In this document: piece after piece, positions 37,250 through 53,876 of the stretch
How the letters are laid out: every line of letters begins with the position of its first letter
Position numbering within the stretch: position 1 is the first letter of the stretch
Program-made: the position numbers and the translations under genes
The notes under the pieces: generated by a model
The model's input: the letters and a program-made list of their open reading frames with translations, nothing else
What the model was told of the DNA's origin: nothing
Databases searched by the model: none
Source of the DNA: Lingula anatina
Taxonomy: Eukaryota; Brachiopoda; Lingulata; Lingulida; Lingulidae
Direction: 5' to 3'
Length of the DNA: 56,740 nucleotides
NCBI RefSeq assembly: GCF_001039355.2
Contig: NW_019775824.1
Coordinates: 221,512 to 278,251, forward strand

Positions 37250-37441
37250 CCTCTCCCCCCCCCCCCCACCCCGCCCGTCCTGTATTTCATCAACTTTCTC
37301 ACTGTCTTTCGTTTTCATTTTTCTCTCATTTTCCCTCCTTCTCCCCCCCCCCCCATCCATTCTCTCTCTCTCCCTCTCTCTCTTTTCTTTCTCTCTCCCA
37401 TCTCTCACCTCCCCCCTCTCTCCCCCCTCTCTTTTTCTCTC
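37250..37441 (+). repeat. Long polypyrimidine (C/T) tract
   Basis: C runs up to 13 long alternate with TCTCTC blocks, almost free of purines for long stretches; potentially triplex-forming. It lies ~0.6 kb upstream of the presumed gene D start. Confidence 0.7.
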
Positions 37442-37974
37442 AGTACCTCTTCCCTTACAGCCCCCGGTAGTATACCCGTAGGTACTGTCATTACAACATC
37501 AGAGAAAGGGCGTGGCCCTTACCTTATCTATTTCCTTTCATCCTCACACCTTCCACTCCATTAATAAATACCAAGCAGAAACCACCAAACCATGAACCGG
37601 AGGAAGTTTTGAATTATTCGGTTGGTAAGACTACAAGACTAATGACTTCAGGGTCAGTAATTCACTGTCATTGTTACCAAGTGTTTGTCCTAGTGGACGA
37701 ACTTTCTGTCAGTATTTTAACTCTTAATGACATCATTAAGTATGATGTACAGTCAAGGTAGGAACAGGCACCAGTATGACAAGAAATATGACCGAGCTTT
37801 GGAACGCTATTGTCTTCATTAATTACCCGATACAATCAATATGCGGCCGACCACTGGGTTTATCCGCCCTAACTTCGTGATGACACGAGGCCTAATGATG
37901 TAGATTGCACGCGCCGATACTTCTTCACCAATACCAAATATTCGTGAGTCACTTCTTCCAGATCTCCTCCTCCT

Positions 37975-38066
37975 GATAAACTGGACTCATTTTTTAATTG
38001 GGGAGTCAAGTATCTGGAGTACACATTTAGAAATTCGTTAATGATAGCGACAAACGCTCACCACTG
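37975..38066 (+). other. Possible non-coding first exon of gene D
   Basis: The donor CCACTG|GTAAGT at 38067 pairs with acceptor TTTCAG ending at 38416, which would put a 39-nt leader before ATG 38456. The 5' edge is a guess; no clear TATA box is seen. Confidence 0.35.
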
Positions 38067-38455
38067 GTAAGTTTAATCTATAGGTAGGCCTACTTAAGTT
38101 TTAAAATATTGTTTGTTTCTATTACGACAAAAAAACGTACTTAAAACACCTTGTGAATTGTTTAATTAAAATGACAAGGCAACCGTTATTTTCAGTTTCA
38201 TGGTAATTCATTTCTAAGTTTATTTCAACATGTACATTTATATTTTCACTCTGGGTTTGGTCTTTTTAGTGTTCAACATTTAGCTAACAATATTTTTCTA
38301 TAATTGTATATTAACTCGAGCTTTTTGGGCTACAAGTTACCTAATGTTTACATGTATATCTGACTGTACATAGTTTATACAACTTACAACCTGTATGACT
38401 TTGACATACATTTCAGGTAAATTTATTATTATTATATTTGAGGCTCTTTTTCAAA

Positions 38456-38597
38456 ATGGCGGCACTTACCATGGAGTCTGTAAAGGTGGTTTTCTGGCTG
38501 ATTTTTTGGAGCAGCGTCCCCGCCGTGATAGCACAGCGTAGGTGGCTTCTTGTTTGTTCCTTTTTCATTTTACTCGATTCCCCCCTCTCTCTCTTCC

Positions 38598-38640
<43 letters not shown>

Positions 38641-41600
38641 ACTGATCTCTTAAATTAAAACGTAATCTCAACTGAGAGAACAGTTTCATTAGCTCTGTAT
38701 GTATCAATTTAAATTATTTTTTTTATCAAGAGCTTATAAAATATGTGGGTATTACCTTCAATATTTCTGTGACTGTCAGTCACCATCATCAGGGAGTAAT
38801 CTCAACTGACTTAATTATATAATTTCGCTTTCTTTCCACAAGTTAACAATTTTTTATACTTACTCGCTTTGACGATATCTTTGACGATATCAGGTCAGAT
38901 ATTTAGAACAGTGTCTTTACCAAATTTTACGAGGAGGCTGGTGGGGGTGTGGCGATGAAAAGGGGACAAAGAAATGTTTTAACTTTTATCTCTCATCTAT
39001 AAATAAATAAATAAATAAATAAATAATGTTGTTTTCAAGTATATATTGACGAGTATCTAATTTGTTTCTGTCGTTTGATTGTCAAAAATGGAGGATGGAT
39101 GACCAAAGATAATATGGAAGTCTGTCATAAATTTATCTCTGGATCCGCCCCTGAAATAAATAAATAAATAAATAAATAAAATTGTTTTCTCTTTATTTAT
39201 CGATGATTCGATTTCAGAATTCGTTTGTTATACCACATCGTCCTGTGAGGTGGAAGTAGACACCCAGAATTCTAAGATCTTTGGCGGTGTGTACAGTGTG
39301 CGGGAGTGCTGCCAGGAACATAACGGCACAGGGTGGAGGGCTCTGCTGGAAATGAACACGTGCGGGTCATGTAAGGGTGAGTACGTCGTACAAACAAGCT
39401 CGAGGCCATAGGCAGTTCAGTAATACCGTAATGATGAGATGTCGAGAAACCACATTGTCTCTCAGATGGTGATATTTGAGTTGGAGGTCAGGAGTCGGAC
39501 TTTCCATTGTAATGTCATATAAGGACGACGGCAAAAACAAATCAAGCTCCTTGGATGTATATCAGCAATACATATTTTTATTCATCCATTACATTTCAAA
39601 TTTGTCATTTTATTAGTGTACCTTATCAATTGTGGCCTATTTGTGGCCTACTCTGAAATTGCTTGCAATTAATTATTACTGGTACTCTAATAAAATCAAT
39701 TTACCTGGATATTATATTATATTATATTATAACACATGATTAGAAATGCATGTCAATTGTACAAATATAATCCATCCACTTTTAATATTTTAATAATTTA
39801 TTAAAATGAATAATTTAAGGCAGAAATTAAGCTTTAAGAGGATTTAAAATTTCCTCTATAAATAGTGTCTATCTTTTCAACTGATAACGAATGTCATTTT
39901 AATGATATCAATTATTCGGTTAGAACGGAAATAACTACGCATCTTTTTGGTTTTAGACCCCTGTGCTACTTGTAAAATACCGCCAAAAATGCAAGACCCG
40001 CCAGATGACACCACCGTCGCTTGCAACAACATCCCAGAGGCTCCTCTTGGCATCACGGGACTGGAGACCTGCAGTCCTATAACCAAGGCGGGATACCAGG
40101 ACCTTCCCACTGTGATTTTCCAGTGTTCCTACACTCTCCGCCGACAGTTTTTCTCGTATGACGAATGTAACGCAAAAGGATACGCCGTACAAGAGATCGT
40201 TGTAACCGCCGCGCCGCCAATAGTCACAGCCCCAAGTGCCGCCCAAATAAGCGTCTGCCCAGGTTACGTCATCGAGGCTGATAAAACTGGGACTCCCATA
40301 GTCCAAACGTGTGACGTCATTGCCAATAACTTCACTGTCGACTACAGCGATTTAGTAACGTCAGAAGATGTCACAAACTGCACAAAGACAATCCGACGTC
40401 TGTGGTCGGTTGAAGACGAGTGCGGTGCTGTCGTTGAAGCTAACCAGACGATCTTCGTGGACGTTCCACCTCTGACAATCAACGCCCCACCTGTGGCTAA
40501 TATCACCGCGTGCCTAGACGACTCTATTTATGTCAACCAAACTGGAACGCCAGTCGTACAATCGTGTGCTGAAATTGAAGATGCTCTTAAAATTGAATAC
40601 CAAGACGCTGTGGTCAATACACAAACCTGTCATAAAACTGTACAGCGAACTTGGACAGTGAGTGACCAGTGTGGCTCCAGCGTTACTGCTGATCAGAAGA
40701 TCGTCGTAACTATCCCTGCACCAAACGTCCAACCACCAGGTGCTGCTGAAGTTGCAGCTTGTCCGGGGGAGGTTATAGGAACAGCCAAAACTGGTCAGCC
40801 AATTATTCAGTCTTGCCAGTCCAGCACAGGAACCATACACATTGAACACAACGACACTGTGATATCAGAGAATTCAACAAATTGCCGGAAGACATTACAG
40901 AGGCGCTGGACTGTGTCTGACGGATGTGGTGCCCTTATCACCACCGACCAGACCATCGTGGTGAATCCGGTGGCACCAGAGCTAGAGGCACCCAATGATA
41001 CAGAAATCACCGTGTGTCGAGGAGAATCACTTGATGGCTATGACACAGGAAAACCCGAGGTCCTTTCCTGCTCCAAAAATATCACAGTTGTCCACATGGA
41101 CAAAGTTGTCAAGGAAGATGACGCAACTTGCAGACGGACGATCCAAAGGACATGGCTGGCATCTGATGAGTGTGGGTATGAGGTGGAGGGGGAGCAACTG
41201 ATCTTGGTGAACCCAGCTCTGCCGACAATTACAGCACCTCTGGATACTGAGATCACCATCTGCCGAGATGAGGACCTGCACAGCAAGGAAACTGGAACCC
41301 CAACCTTCCAGTCTTGTAATGCAAATGCCACTCTCAGTACTAACTACACAGATTTTGTCATATCACATAACAACCAAACCTGTCAAAAAACTGTCCGTAG
41401 ACAATGGATGGTGACAGATGAGTGCGGCTCAAGTGTGACGGATGATCAACTAATAACCGTCAATCACAAGCCACCAACTGTTCTGGTTCCAGTGGATGCA
41501 GAGATCACAACTTGTGATGGTGATGTCATTGGCACAGAGGTAACTGGTTCCCCAACTGTGCTGTCTTGTAATTCAGACACAAGTAATATTACGGTGGATT

Positions 41601-43798
41601 ATGAGGACACTGTGATGTCCAAGAACAACCAAACCTGTCAGAGGAAAATCCAGCGAAGGTGGACAGTCATAGATGAATGTGGGTCCACTGTTGTTGTTGA
41701 TCAGATTATCTTCGTCAATGTCCAACCTCCAACAGTTGTTCCACCTGCTGATAGTGACGTCACAGCTTGTCCCGGTGAAAGTATAGGCACTTCCAGAACT
41801 GGCAGGCCAACAATTAGGTCTTGCCACCTCGATGCCAATAATGCTACAATGGATTATGTGGATACCATCTTATCAGAGGAGACTGACACTTGCCAGAAAA
41901 CAATTCAGAGACGTTGGAGTGTTGTTGATGACTGCGGCTCCAATGTATCAATGGATCAGATTATAACGGTGCTTCCAGCACCACCTAGTGTTGCTCCCCC
42001 TACTGACATCCAAGTTGCTGCTTGTGATGATGATGTTATAGACACTGACCGATCTGGGGTCCCATCAGTCCATTCCTGCAATCCAAATGCAACCAACACA
42101 GTCAACTTTGTTGATAGTGTAATATCAGAAAACAACCAAACCTGTCAGAGGACTATACAAAGACAATGGACCACGACTGATGAGTGCGGAGTCAGTGCAT
42201 CTGCCTATCAGAATATCATCATCAAACCAGTGCTGCCATCTATCATTGCACCTGCTGACACTGAAATCGTGATCTGTCCAGGAGAGGTCATAGATGTCAG
42301 TAAGACAGGTGAGCCTACTGTAGTACCTTGTAGTAGCATGGCCGGGGATCCAGTAACGGACTACACAGACACAGTGGTGTCTGAGAACACGACAGCTTGT
42401 CTCAAGACCATCCAGCGATGGTGGACAGTGTCCGATGGGTGCGGTCAGAGTGCCCATGCTGATCAATTGATCCGTGTCACAGAACTCAAGGCACCGGAGA
42501 TAACCATCAATGACGTAGTTCAGGCCAGGTGTGAAAACTTGGCTGAACTCCGCCCGATGTACAACCCCACCATGACACAGAGCTGCTTCACTGATTTACT
42601 CATGGTGCAGTCGATTTTAACTGAAATAACACCCGAGGATATATTTGATGGTCCCTGTGAAGAAATATCCTTTCAAAGAAAATGGAAGCTGGACAATAAC
42701 CATTGTTCCAACCAGTCTTCTGTTGTTCGACAAGTTGTGCAAGGTATGTCAGGTTTTGCTAACTTCTTGTAGGGATGCAGAACTTTTAAAGACTGTCAAC
42801 AATTGTAAACAAAATATTTCCTTGATTTTATATTTATTTTATATTGTGGAAAATCAATATAAAACTCAGCTGTTATTTATCATACATTGTGTTAACACCT
42901 TTTCATCTGCATTTCAGTGCTGCCAGCAGCAGTTCCAACTACAACCACCATGTCTACCCTCCCTCCGACAACTTCCACTGTCACAACCACTACTGCTTTC
43001 AATGCTCCATCAGCCACATCAACCTTCCATCCAACAACTATGACATCCAAGAAAACCAGTTCTGCCAAACCATCTACCACATCAACTGTTCCAACCTCAA
43101 CCACCCCAACCACTGACCCACACACCACACCAGTAAACCCTGCAGCATCTCTACCATGGAGACAACCAGGAAGACCGCCTCATATGAGAGACAGCATGTT
43201 TGAAGGTGTAGACCTTAGCCCTGAACTACCACCCGAGTTAAGCCAGGCTAAAGTGACGGCCATTCCAACCCCTGCCAGACCAGACTCTGGAGTGACTATG
43301 TCTATAGGAATGCCTAAGCCAGAGGAGGTGCCTCCTCCTGTACAACCAATTCAAGGCTTCAGAATTGGTGGTGTTCTTCTGCCTTCCTCGGCACAAGAGT
43401 TGTCTTCATCACAAAACTACCAGGATGACCAAGTGCAGCAAGAGGCCTTGACACCCACAGTGCAAAATACTCCTGGAACTCCCCAAAGCTCTGGAGAGCA
43501 AGTGTCTCAAGCTGGTGCCACTTCAAGTAATTCAGACAGACGGTTCCTGGCCACTCTGTTTGGTTCAGTGCCACAGCTAGGGAGACAATTACATAGTAAA
43601 ACACCTCAGAATGACACATCTTCATCAAGGACTGGAAGCAGTGCCAGTGTTAGTTCTCAAAATGACTCTAACTCAGATTCGAGTGCACATGTTGGGGAAT
43701 CATCCTTAACTGTTGGTTCTCAATCAGGCCAGAGAGGACTGTCTCAGGTGTTTGGAGGAAGTGGGCGAATTAGGGGGTTATTTCAAGGTAGAAGGTAG
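38456..43798 (+). CDS. Gene D: secreted HYR-like repeat protein with mucin-like C-terminus
   Basis: Exons 38456-38537, 39218-39376, 39957-42743 and 42918-43798 (TAG) join in frame to 1302 aa. Signal peptide residues 1-27 (VVFWLIFWSSVPAVIAQ); a second ATG five codons later is possible. Exon 2 is again 159 nt, phase 1-1 (CYTTSSC, RECC, CGSCK, then DPCATC). The repeat exon carries 11 HYR-like units. Most are one subtype (CPGE ... TGxP ... C ... tvQRrWtvsDeCGs ... dQ.I.V), consistent with local tandem expansion, and many carry N-x-T sequons such as NNQTC. The last exon starts with a Thr/Pro/Ser-rich mucin-like stretch, continues as a Pro/Gln/Ser-rich low-complexity region and ends basic (GRIRGLFQGRR). 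Base composition is more AT-rich than in A-C. A secreted glycosylated matrix protein is the best reading; no known name. Confidence 0.85.
38581..38641. repeat. Compound CT/AC microsatellite in gene D intron 1
   Basis: CT repeats switch to AC repeats shortly after the signal-peptide exon. Confidence 0.85.
38999..39181. repeat. Two TAAA microsatellites in gene D intron 1
   Basis: AAAT tracts at 38999-39026 and 39154-39181 flank ~130 bp; the second is preceded by GGATCCGCCCCTG, so the pair may mark a retrotransposon tail. Confidence 0.7.
39975..42740 (+). repeat. HYR-like protein repeat array, gene D (11 units, homogenised)
   Basis: Units 2-10 share one consensus (tAPpdxEIxxCpGE ... TGxP ... 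QRxWtvxDeCGs). They resemble the sixth unit of gene C, so the array likely grew by tandem duplication of that subtype. Confidence 0.75.
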
Positions 43799-44494
43799 AG
43801 TTAGCCTATTACATCATACAGGGTTTTGATGTCTGAAAGGAGTGTGATGTCATAATCAAAGGACTGTGACATCACATTATATTTTTCTACCAAAGTTTTC
43901 ACTTTTTTATTTCTGTGAAAGAAAAAATATGCAGCATTTTTCAAACTCCATTCATTTTTGAAGAGAAATCAATTTTATTCATAAATGTGAAGAATAAGGA
44001 CCCAATATGCAGTATTTCAAAAATGGTAAAAATCAGTCACTATAGCCAAGGTAATATTTTTGGGAAATTACTTTTGTGTAGGACTGTTCTGTATTAAAGC
44101 AGTGGCATGTTTGTAAGTGTAACTTCAATGAGAGCACATGTTTGCAGTTTATTTAGTACATGTTGATGTTTATCTGCCGTGAAAACCACAGTGTTCGTCA
44201 TGTTTGATGTCATCTTCACAACCCACAGGCCTTTAATGGATGTGAAGAGTATAGAGTAATGATATTAAAATTGGCACTGATGTTATCTGCAATGATGAGA
44301 GTATTCAACATATATTGGATGTTTGATTTATATAATAATTACAAATGACACTCATTGTACTTTTTATATATATTTGTGTCTGCCATTTTGAACAATTTTC
44401 TATGAAACCAACTCGATATTAATTTATTGCAAAATATTCTATTTGCTATAAGAAGGATATTTATTAAAATGGATGTGACTTGACTTGTATAATG

Positions 44495-44500
44495 AATAAA
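44495..44500 (+). terminator. Candidate polyadenylation signal of gene D
   Basis: AATAAATAAATA about 700 nt after the gene D stop. Confidence 0.4.
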
Positions 44501-45416
44501 TAAATACTAGTGACATTCATTTTATTTTTAATTTTTTGTGCCTAGCATTTGTTACATAATTTATACATAAAGAGCTATATTTAAAACAAAAACATTTTTC
44601 TAACATATTTCATACATTGTTCATATTACTGACCAAGTAAAATAATTTTGACCAAAAACTTAAAAGTATTTTGTTGTGAAAAAGAATATGCAAGCTAATT
44701 AGGAAAAAAAATGACCAGAAAAATATATAAAATGTCCTTCACCAAACAGGGTTAGCCATACTAATAATAAAAAACAGTTGAGTTTACGACTTAACACCAT
44801 ACAAAAATTATTAATTCAAAACTGAGATTTTTCTATTCCTGTCTATTTGAAGATAACCCTGAGAAATCCACAAGTGAAATACTGTCACTCCTGCTGATAC
44901 TAAAAAAATGTTTTGTTAAAACAAAAAAAATATAGTATTGAGCCTTTTCTCTCCACATATAAATACCTCCATGAGTGACATACATTGTGCATGAAGGTTA
45001 AGAGGATTATAAGAATATGAACCCATCACTTCAAAAAACTTTATAAAGTCAGTCATCAGAAAGGAGGACACAATGTTGTCATATTCATAGCATTGAAAGG
45101 CCAGAGTAAGAATCCAAAATATCTACATATGTAAACTACATGTATAAATTTATCATAACCTTATACGTTTATATGGCCAGCAGATGATGAAGGAATACAA
45201 ACCTTCCCTGGACTGTGAATAAGACTCTGCATGTTCATCACATTCCAAATCTAAATAAGCAATCATTGCATGAATGAATAAAAATAATTCAAATGTATGG
45301 ATCGGTCTTCTGGTGCTTTTTTTAACACAAGCACACCAAATTACTTCTGTACGTTTGTGGATCAATAAATAATATATTTTGTCAACATTAACATTAACTA
45401 AAGACAACAATGGTCA

Positions 45417-50744
<5,328 letters not shown>

Positions 50745-51070
50745 CTTCTTAAGGCTGGCATTCACCCTATTTGTCGCTAAAAAGAGGCTTTTATTTAACA
50801 AACACAAAGTTGTAAAGATCAGGGGTAGGTATTTGTGGGCGCCGCCATTTTGTACCGATCACATGACTTGACATACGAGAGTTTGCTTTTACTGTAAAAT
50901 TGTGTTTTTTTGTAAATATAAAATTCACTTTCTTTATATGAAGATTTTCTAGTGATACTATTCGGCTTATCTAGAATATTGAAAGTCAACTAAATTTAGA
51001 CTATCCATATTAAATATCCCGAGATCTTTCGAGATTTCAATTTGTAAACATTTAGAACTAGGTAACCTTC
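50745..51070. promoter_or_regulatory. Probable bidirectional promoter, MDP1 / gene E
   Basis: MDP1 starts leftwards at 50744 and gene E reads rightwards. The gap holds a GCCGCCATTTTG block (50840-50853), a YY1-type core common near TATA-less start sites, followed by CACATGAC, an E-box-like site. No TATA box is evident. Inference from spacing and motifs. Confidence 0.4.
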
Positions 51071-51120
51071 ATGGTCACAGATGATCAGGCAACATGTAAT
51101 TTCGGTTTACTAACTGATAG
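51071..51120 (+). other. Tentative first exon of gene E
   Basis: ATG at 51071 is followed by 16 codons (MVTDDQATCN ...) and a strong donor GTAAGA at 51121. It lies just downstream of the shared upstream region with MDP1. The two leftover bases do not fit exon 51841-52066, which reads in phase 0, so another exon or a non-coding role would be required. Confidence 0.25.
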
Positions 51121-51840
51121 GTAAGAACGCTCTGCTGTGGTTGAATAATACAAGCGTTGTCGTGTTTATGTTTTAAAAGGTTTGCATTAATATGCAGGAG
51201 TAATAGGTTTGTATTTTCATTTATTTCATTCAGACTTCTTAGCATCTTGTTGTTGATAGTTACACGATCATTTTCAGTAAATATTATTTGTTGTACAATC
51301 ACTGGTGCTAAGACTTCATTATGTTTAAGTGATTCTCTGAGAATGTTTTTCACGGTTTAACATGGGTCAGATTATTCCGTGTATACTAAAAGACTTAATG
51401 ACTGTTGTATCTACATAATGTACAATTCTGCTGCTCGAAAGCCCAAAGGTACATGTAAAAGCTCATTAGTGGTTTTATTTTTTTCTGGCCCCTTGCATTG
51501 ATTATTTGGCAGACAGGTTTGTTGTTCCAATGCTTATTTAATTTTTGAGCCTATTTCATCAGTCAGAAGTTAAGAGGTTATTGATATCAGGGAAAGAGGA
51601 AACATCTCCATGGTGATTTTTTTTTTTTTTCATACCAGTAAAAATGTAATGTATGCATGCATGGCTGATATATAACTAAAAAAGTTACAAAAGCTAAAAA
51701 AGAGAGATGATCCTATCATACAAGGCTCATATAATCTACTACAAGAGGTCCAGAAAGATAGGTCTCATTCCAATTTTTTTCAATTTCCTTACTTTATACC
51801 GTTTTTTTGCATCGGTTATTTGATATTGTGTTGTTTTTAG

Positions 51841-52127
51841 TGTTACCCTCCCCCTGCTAGTCTGCTAAACGAGGTCCAGAGAGAGATGGACGATATTGTG
51901 GACCTCATCCCATTCATCAAGGCGTATGTTCTTCCTGCTACATCCTCTAGCCTGTCCACATCTTCCACTGACAGCGAGGCTGCAACAGCTAGTCCTGGGA
52001 CGCGGCGCTCACCCCGCAATTCTGCCATTGGTGATAAACAGGATGCTGTCTCTGATGATTTGTCTGGTGAGAGACTTTGTTTGGATTGGAAAGGGAGTAG
52101 TTTTTATTTATTAATATGTTTATTCAT

Positions 52128-52166
<39 letters not shown>

Positions 52167-53876
52167 TTATAAAATAATTGATGTTTTTTTATTTATATTT
52201 TAATCTGTTTATCGATGAAGTGATTTGTTGGCTTAATTACAAAGGTGTTACATTTTTGCACAATTAGTGTTGCAATTATGTTAAAATGTACACTTGTAAA
52301 ACACTTAAAAACCAGATATCATAAAAATTCATTTTACTTAATATTTAGAGAGCCACACTTTTAACTTTCACATTTTTAAAACTGAATATTGGATTAAGTT
52401 TCACAAGGAGTAGAATTTCAGACCCATTTTTTAATTGTGTGTAATCTTAACATTACAGAGCACATTTGAATTATTATTGAAATCATTATTTTGAAAATTA
52501 AATTCTGACTTCCAGAGAGCCAAGCTCTATGTAACCACCTGAAGATTGGGCAGATGCTTCGGGGAAATGGTGGCCATGGCAACAAGAAATCTTCAACCTT
52601 TGGAGGAGTGATATTAAAGAGGCCACGTGGAAGGCCAAGACGGGCCCAGAGTCAGAACAGGAAGTTTGGAGTGAAGGAAATGAAAAGATGGTAATTGTGT
52701 ATCCTTCTTTGCTGTTATATACAAGTAGAGAAAGCATATAACCAGGGAAGTCCTGCGTTTTTCAGAATTGAAGTTTTTTCAATGGAAATAAAGATAATGA
52801 ATGTGGATAAAATATTAAGATTTTTCTTTTATTTGTAGTACTCTCTGTTGTAACCATTTAGTGCTGAATGCGTGTGAGACTTGCATTTTCCAGGTTTTTT
52901 TTTAAAAGATCCACTTTCACTCTGATAAATGCTTTTTTTTCCATTCATCTATGTAATTTTTTAATCAGGCTCCAAAAGCATTACCAGAGGCATCCCGACA
53001 GCTATCAGTCTGTTGCAAAAATAATGTTGGAGGCCAACCGGGAGGTCAAGGTCAAGGTCACCAGCAAGAAGGTCATCCAGGGGGTAAAGGCCGTCTTCCC
53101 AGAGTTAAAAACAAAGGAATGTGATGGGAATGTGTATGGGTTCAACGGAATCATTTCTAAAAAACTATTGGTAAGAAATGCAATTTTAAAAAAAATTGTA
53201 TCACAACATGATTTTTATATGTTCTGAAGGTATTGTTTTTCCTTGTGTCTGCTTTTACAGATTTCAGTGCACTGTGTCTGTTCAAAAACTTTAAGCTTTT
53301 AAAATAATGATGATTGCTGTTTGATATTTTTGTTATATATTTAATGATTTTTGTGATTTTCAAGTAATACCTCCATTTTAACAATATCTTAAATATGCAT
53401 TTAGTATATGTTGTATAATATACAAAGAGGGTACAATACCCTTAAGGCTTATTATTATTTGAGGATGATGTTTCACTATTATTGGTTCAAATAAAAAGGC
53501 CAGTTTTGTTTCAGAAACTGATATAATTGCTGAATAAGGATATAAACAAACATGATAATATGCTAATGGACCAATTGTGATTTATGCATATATTTTTCGT
53601 GAACTAGTGATTTCTGTTTGTTATGTATTTTAACTGCTCTATGTCAAAATAAAAACAAGTGTTTTTTTTTTTTTTTTTTTTTTTAATTTTTTTGTCTTAA
53701 ATAATAAAATTACCATAATATTATTTTTGAATTTTTTGTTTAAAAGTATTTGCAATATCATTTATGTTTTATATATTTTATGAATTTTATTTATTTTTCA
53801 GCCCAGACCAAGGAAAAATGAAAACCTTAATCCCCCTCCACTCCTGAAGAGACAGCCTCCAAAAAAGCAACTCTGA
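51841..53876 (+). CDS. Gene E: unrecognised nuclear-type protein with AT-hook
   Basis: Exons 51841-52066, 52516-52690, 52969-53170 and 53802-53876 (TGA) join in frame. The first listed exon is open from its 5' edge; the first in-frame ATG is 51886 (MDDIVDLIPFIKAY), so an upstream exon may exist. Domain order: acidic/hydrophobic N-terminus; Ser/Thr-rich linker with SPGTRRSPRN; a basic segment KRPRGRPRR, an AT-hook core (DNA minor-groove binding); a compact ~65-aa domain (WLQKHYQRHP ... KKVIQGVKAVFPELKTKE ... YGFNG); and a Pro/Lys-rich basic tail. The compact domain loosely recalls the RFX-type winged helix in its VIxxVxxVFPxLKT stretch, but the match is weak. A chromatin or transcription role is inferred from the AT-hook only. 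The gene diverges from MDP1. The terminal exon may extend to 55007 in other frames (see the separate entry). Confidence 0.55.
52120..52169. repeat. TTTA microsatellite in gene E intron
   Basis: About twelve TTTA units between exons 51841-52066 and 52516-52690. Confidence 0.85.

Larger units (their letters stand above)
35927..37974. other. C-D intergenic region
   Basis: No supported gene. It contains a CA microsatellite at 36588-36640 and a ~190-bp pyrimidine tract at 37250-37441. Confidence 0.5.

Noticed and set aside
39218-39376. TB (TGF-beta binding protein) domain for the cysteine module
   Set aside because: That family has a CCC triplet and a different spacing; here only CC is present in all four genes.
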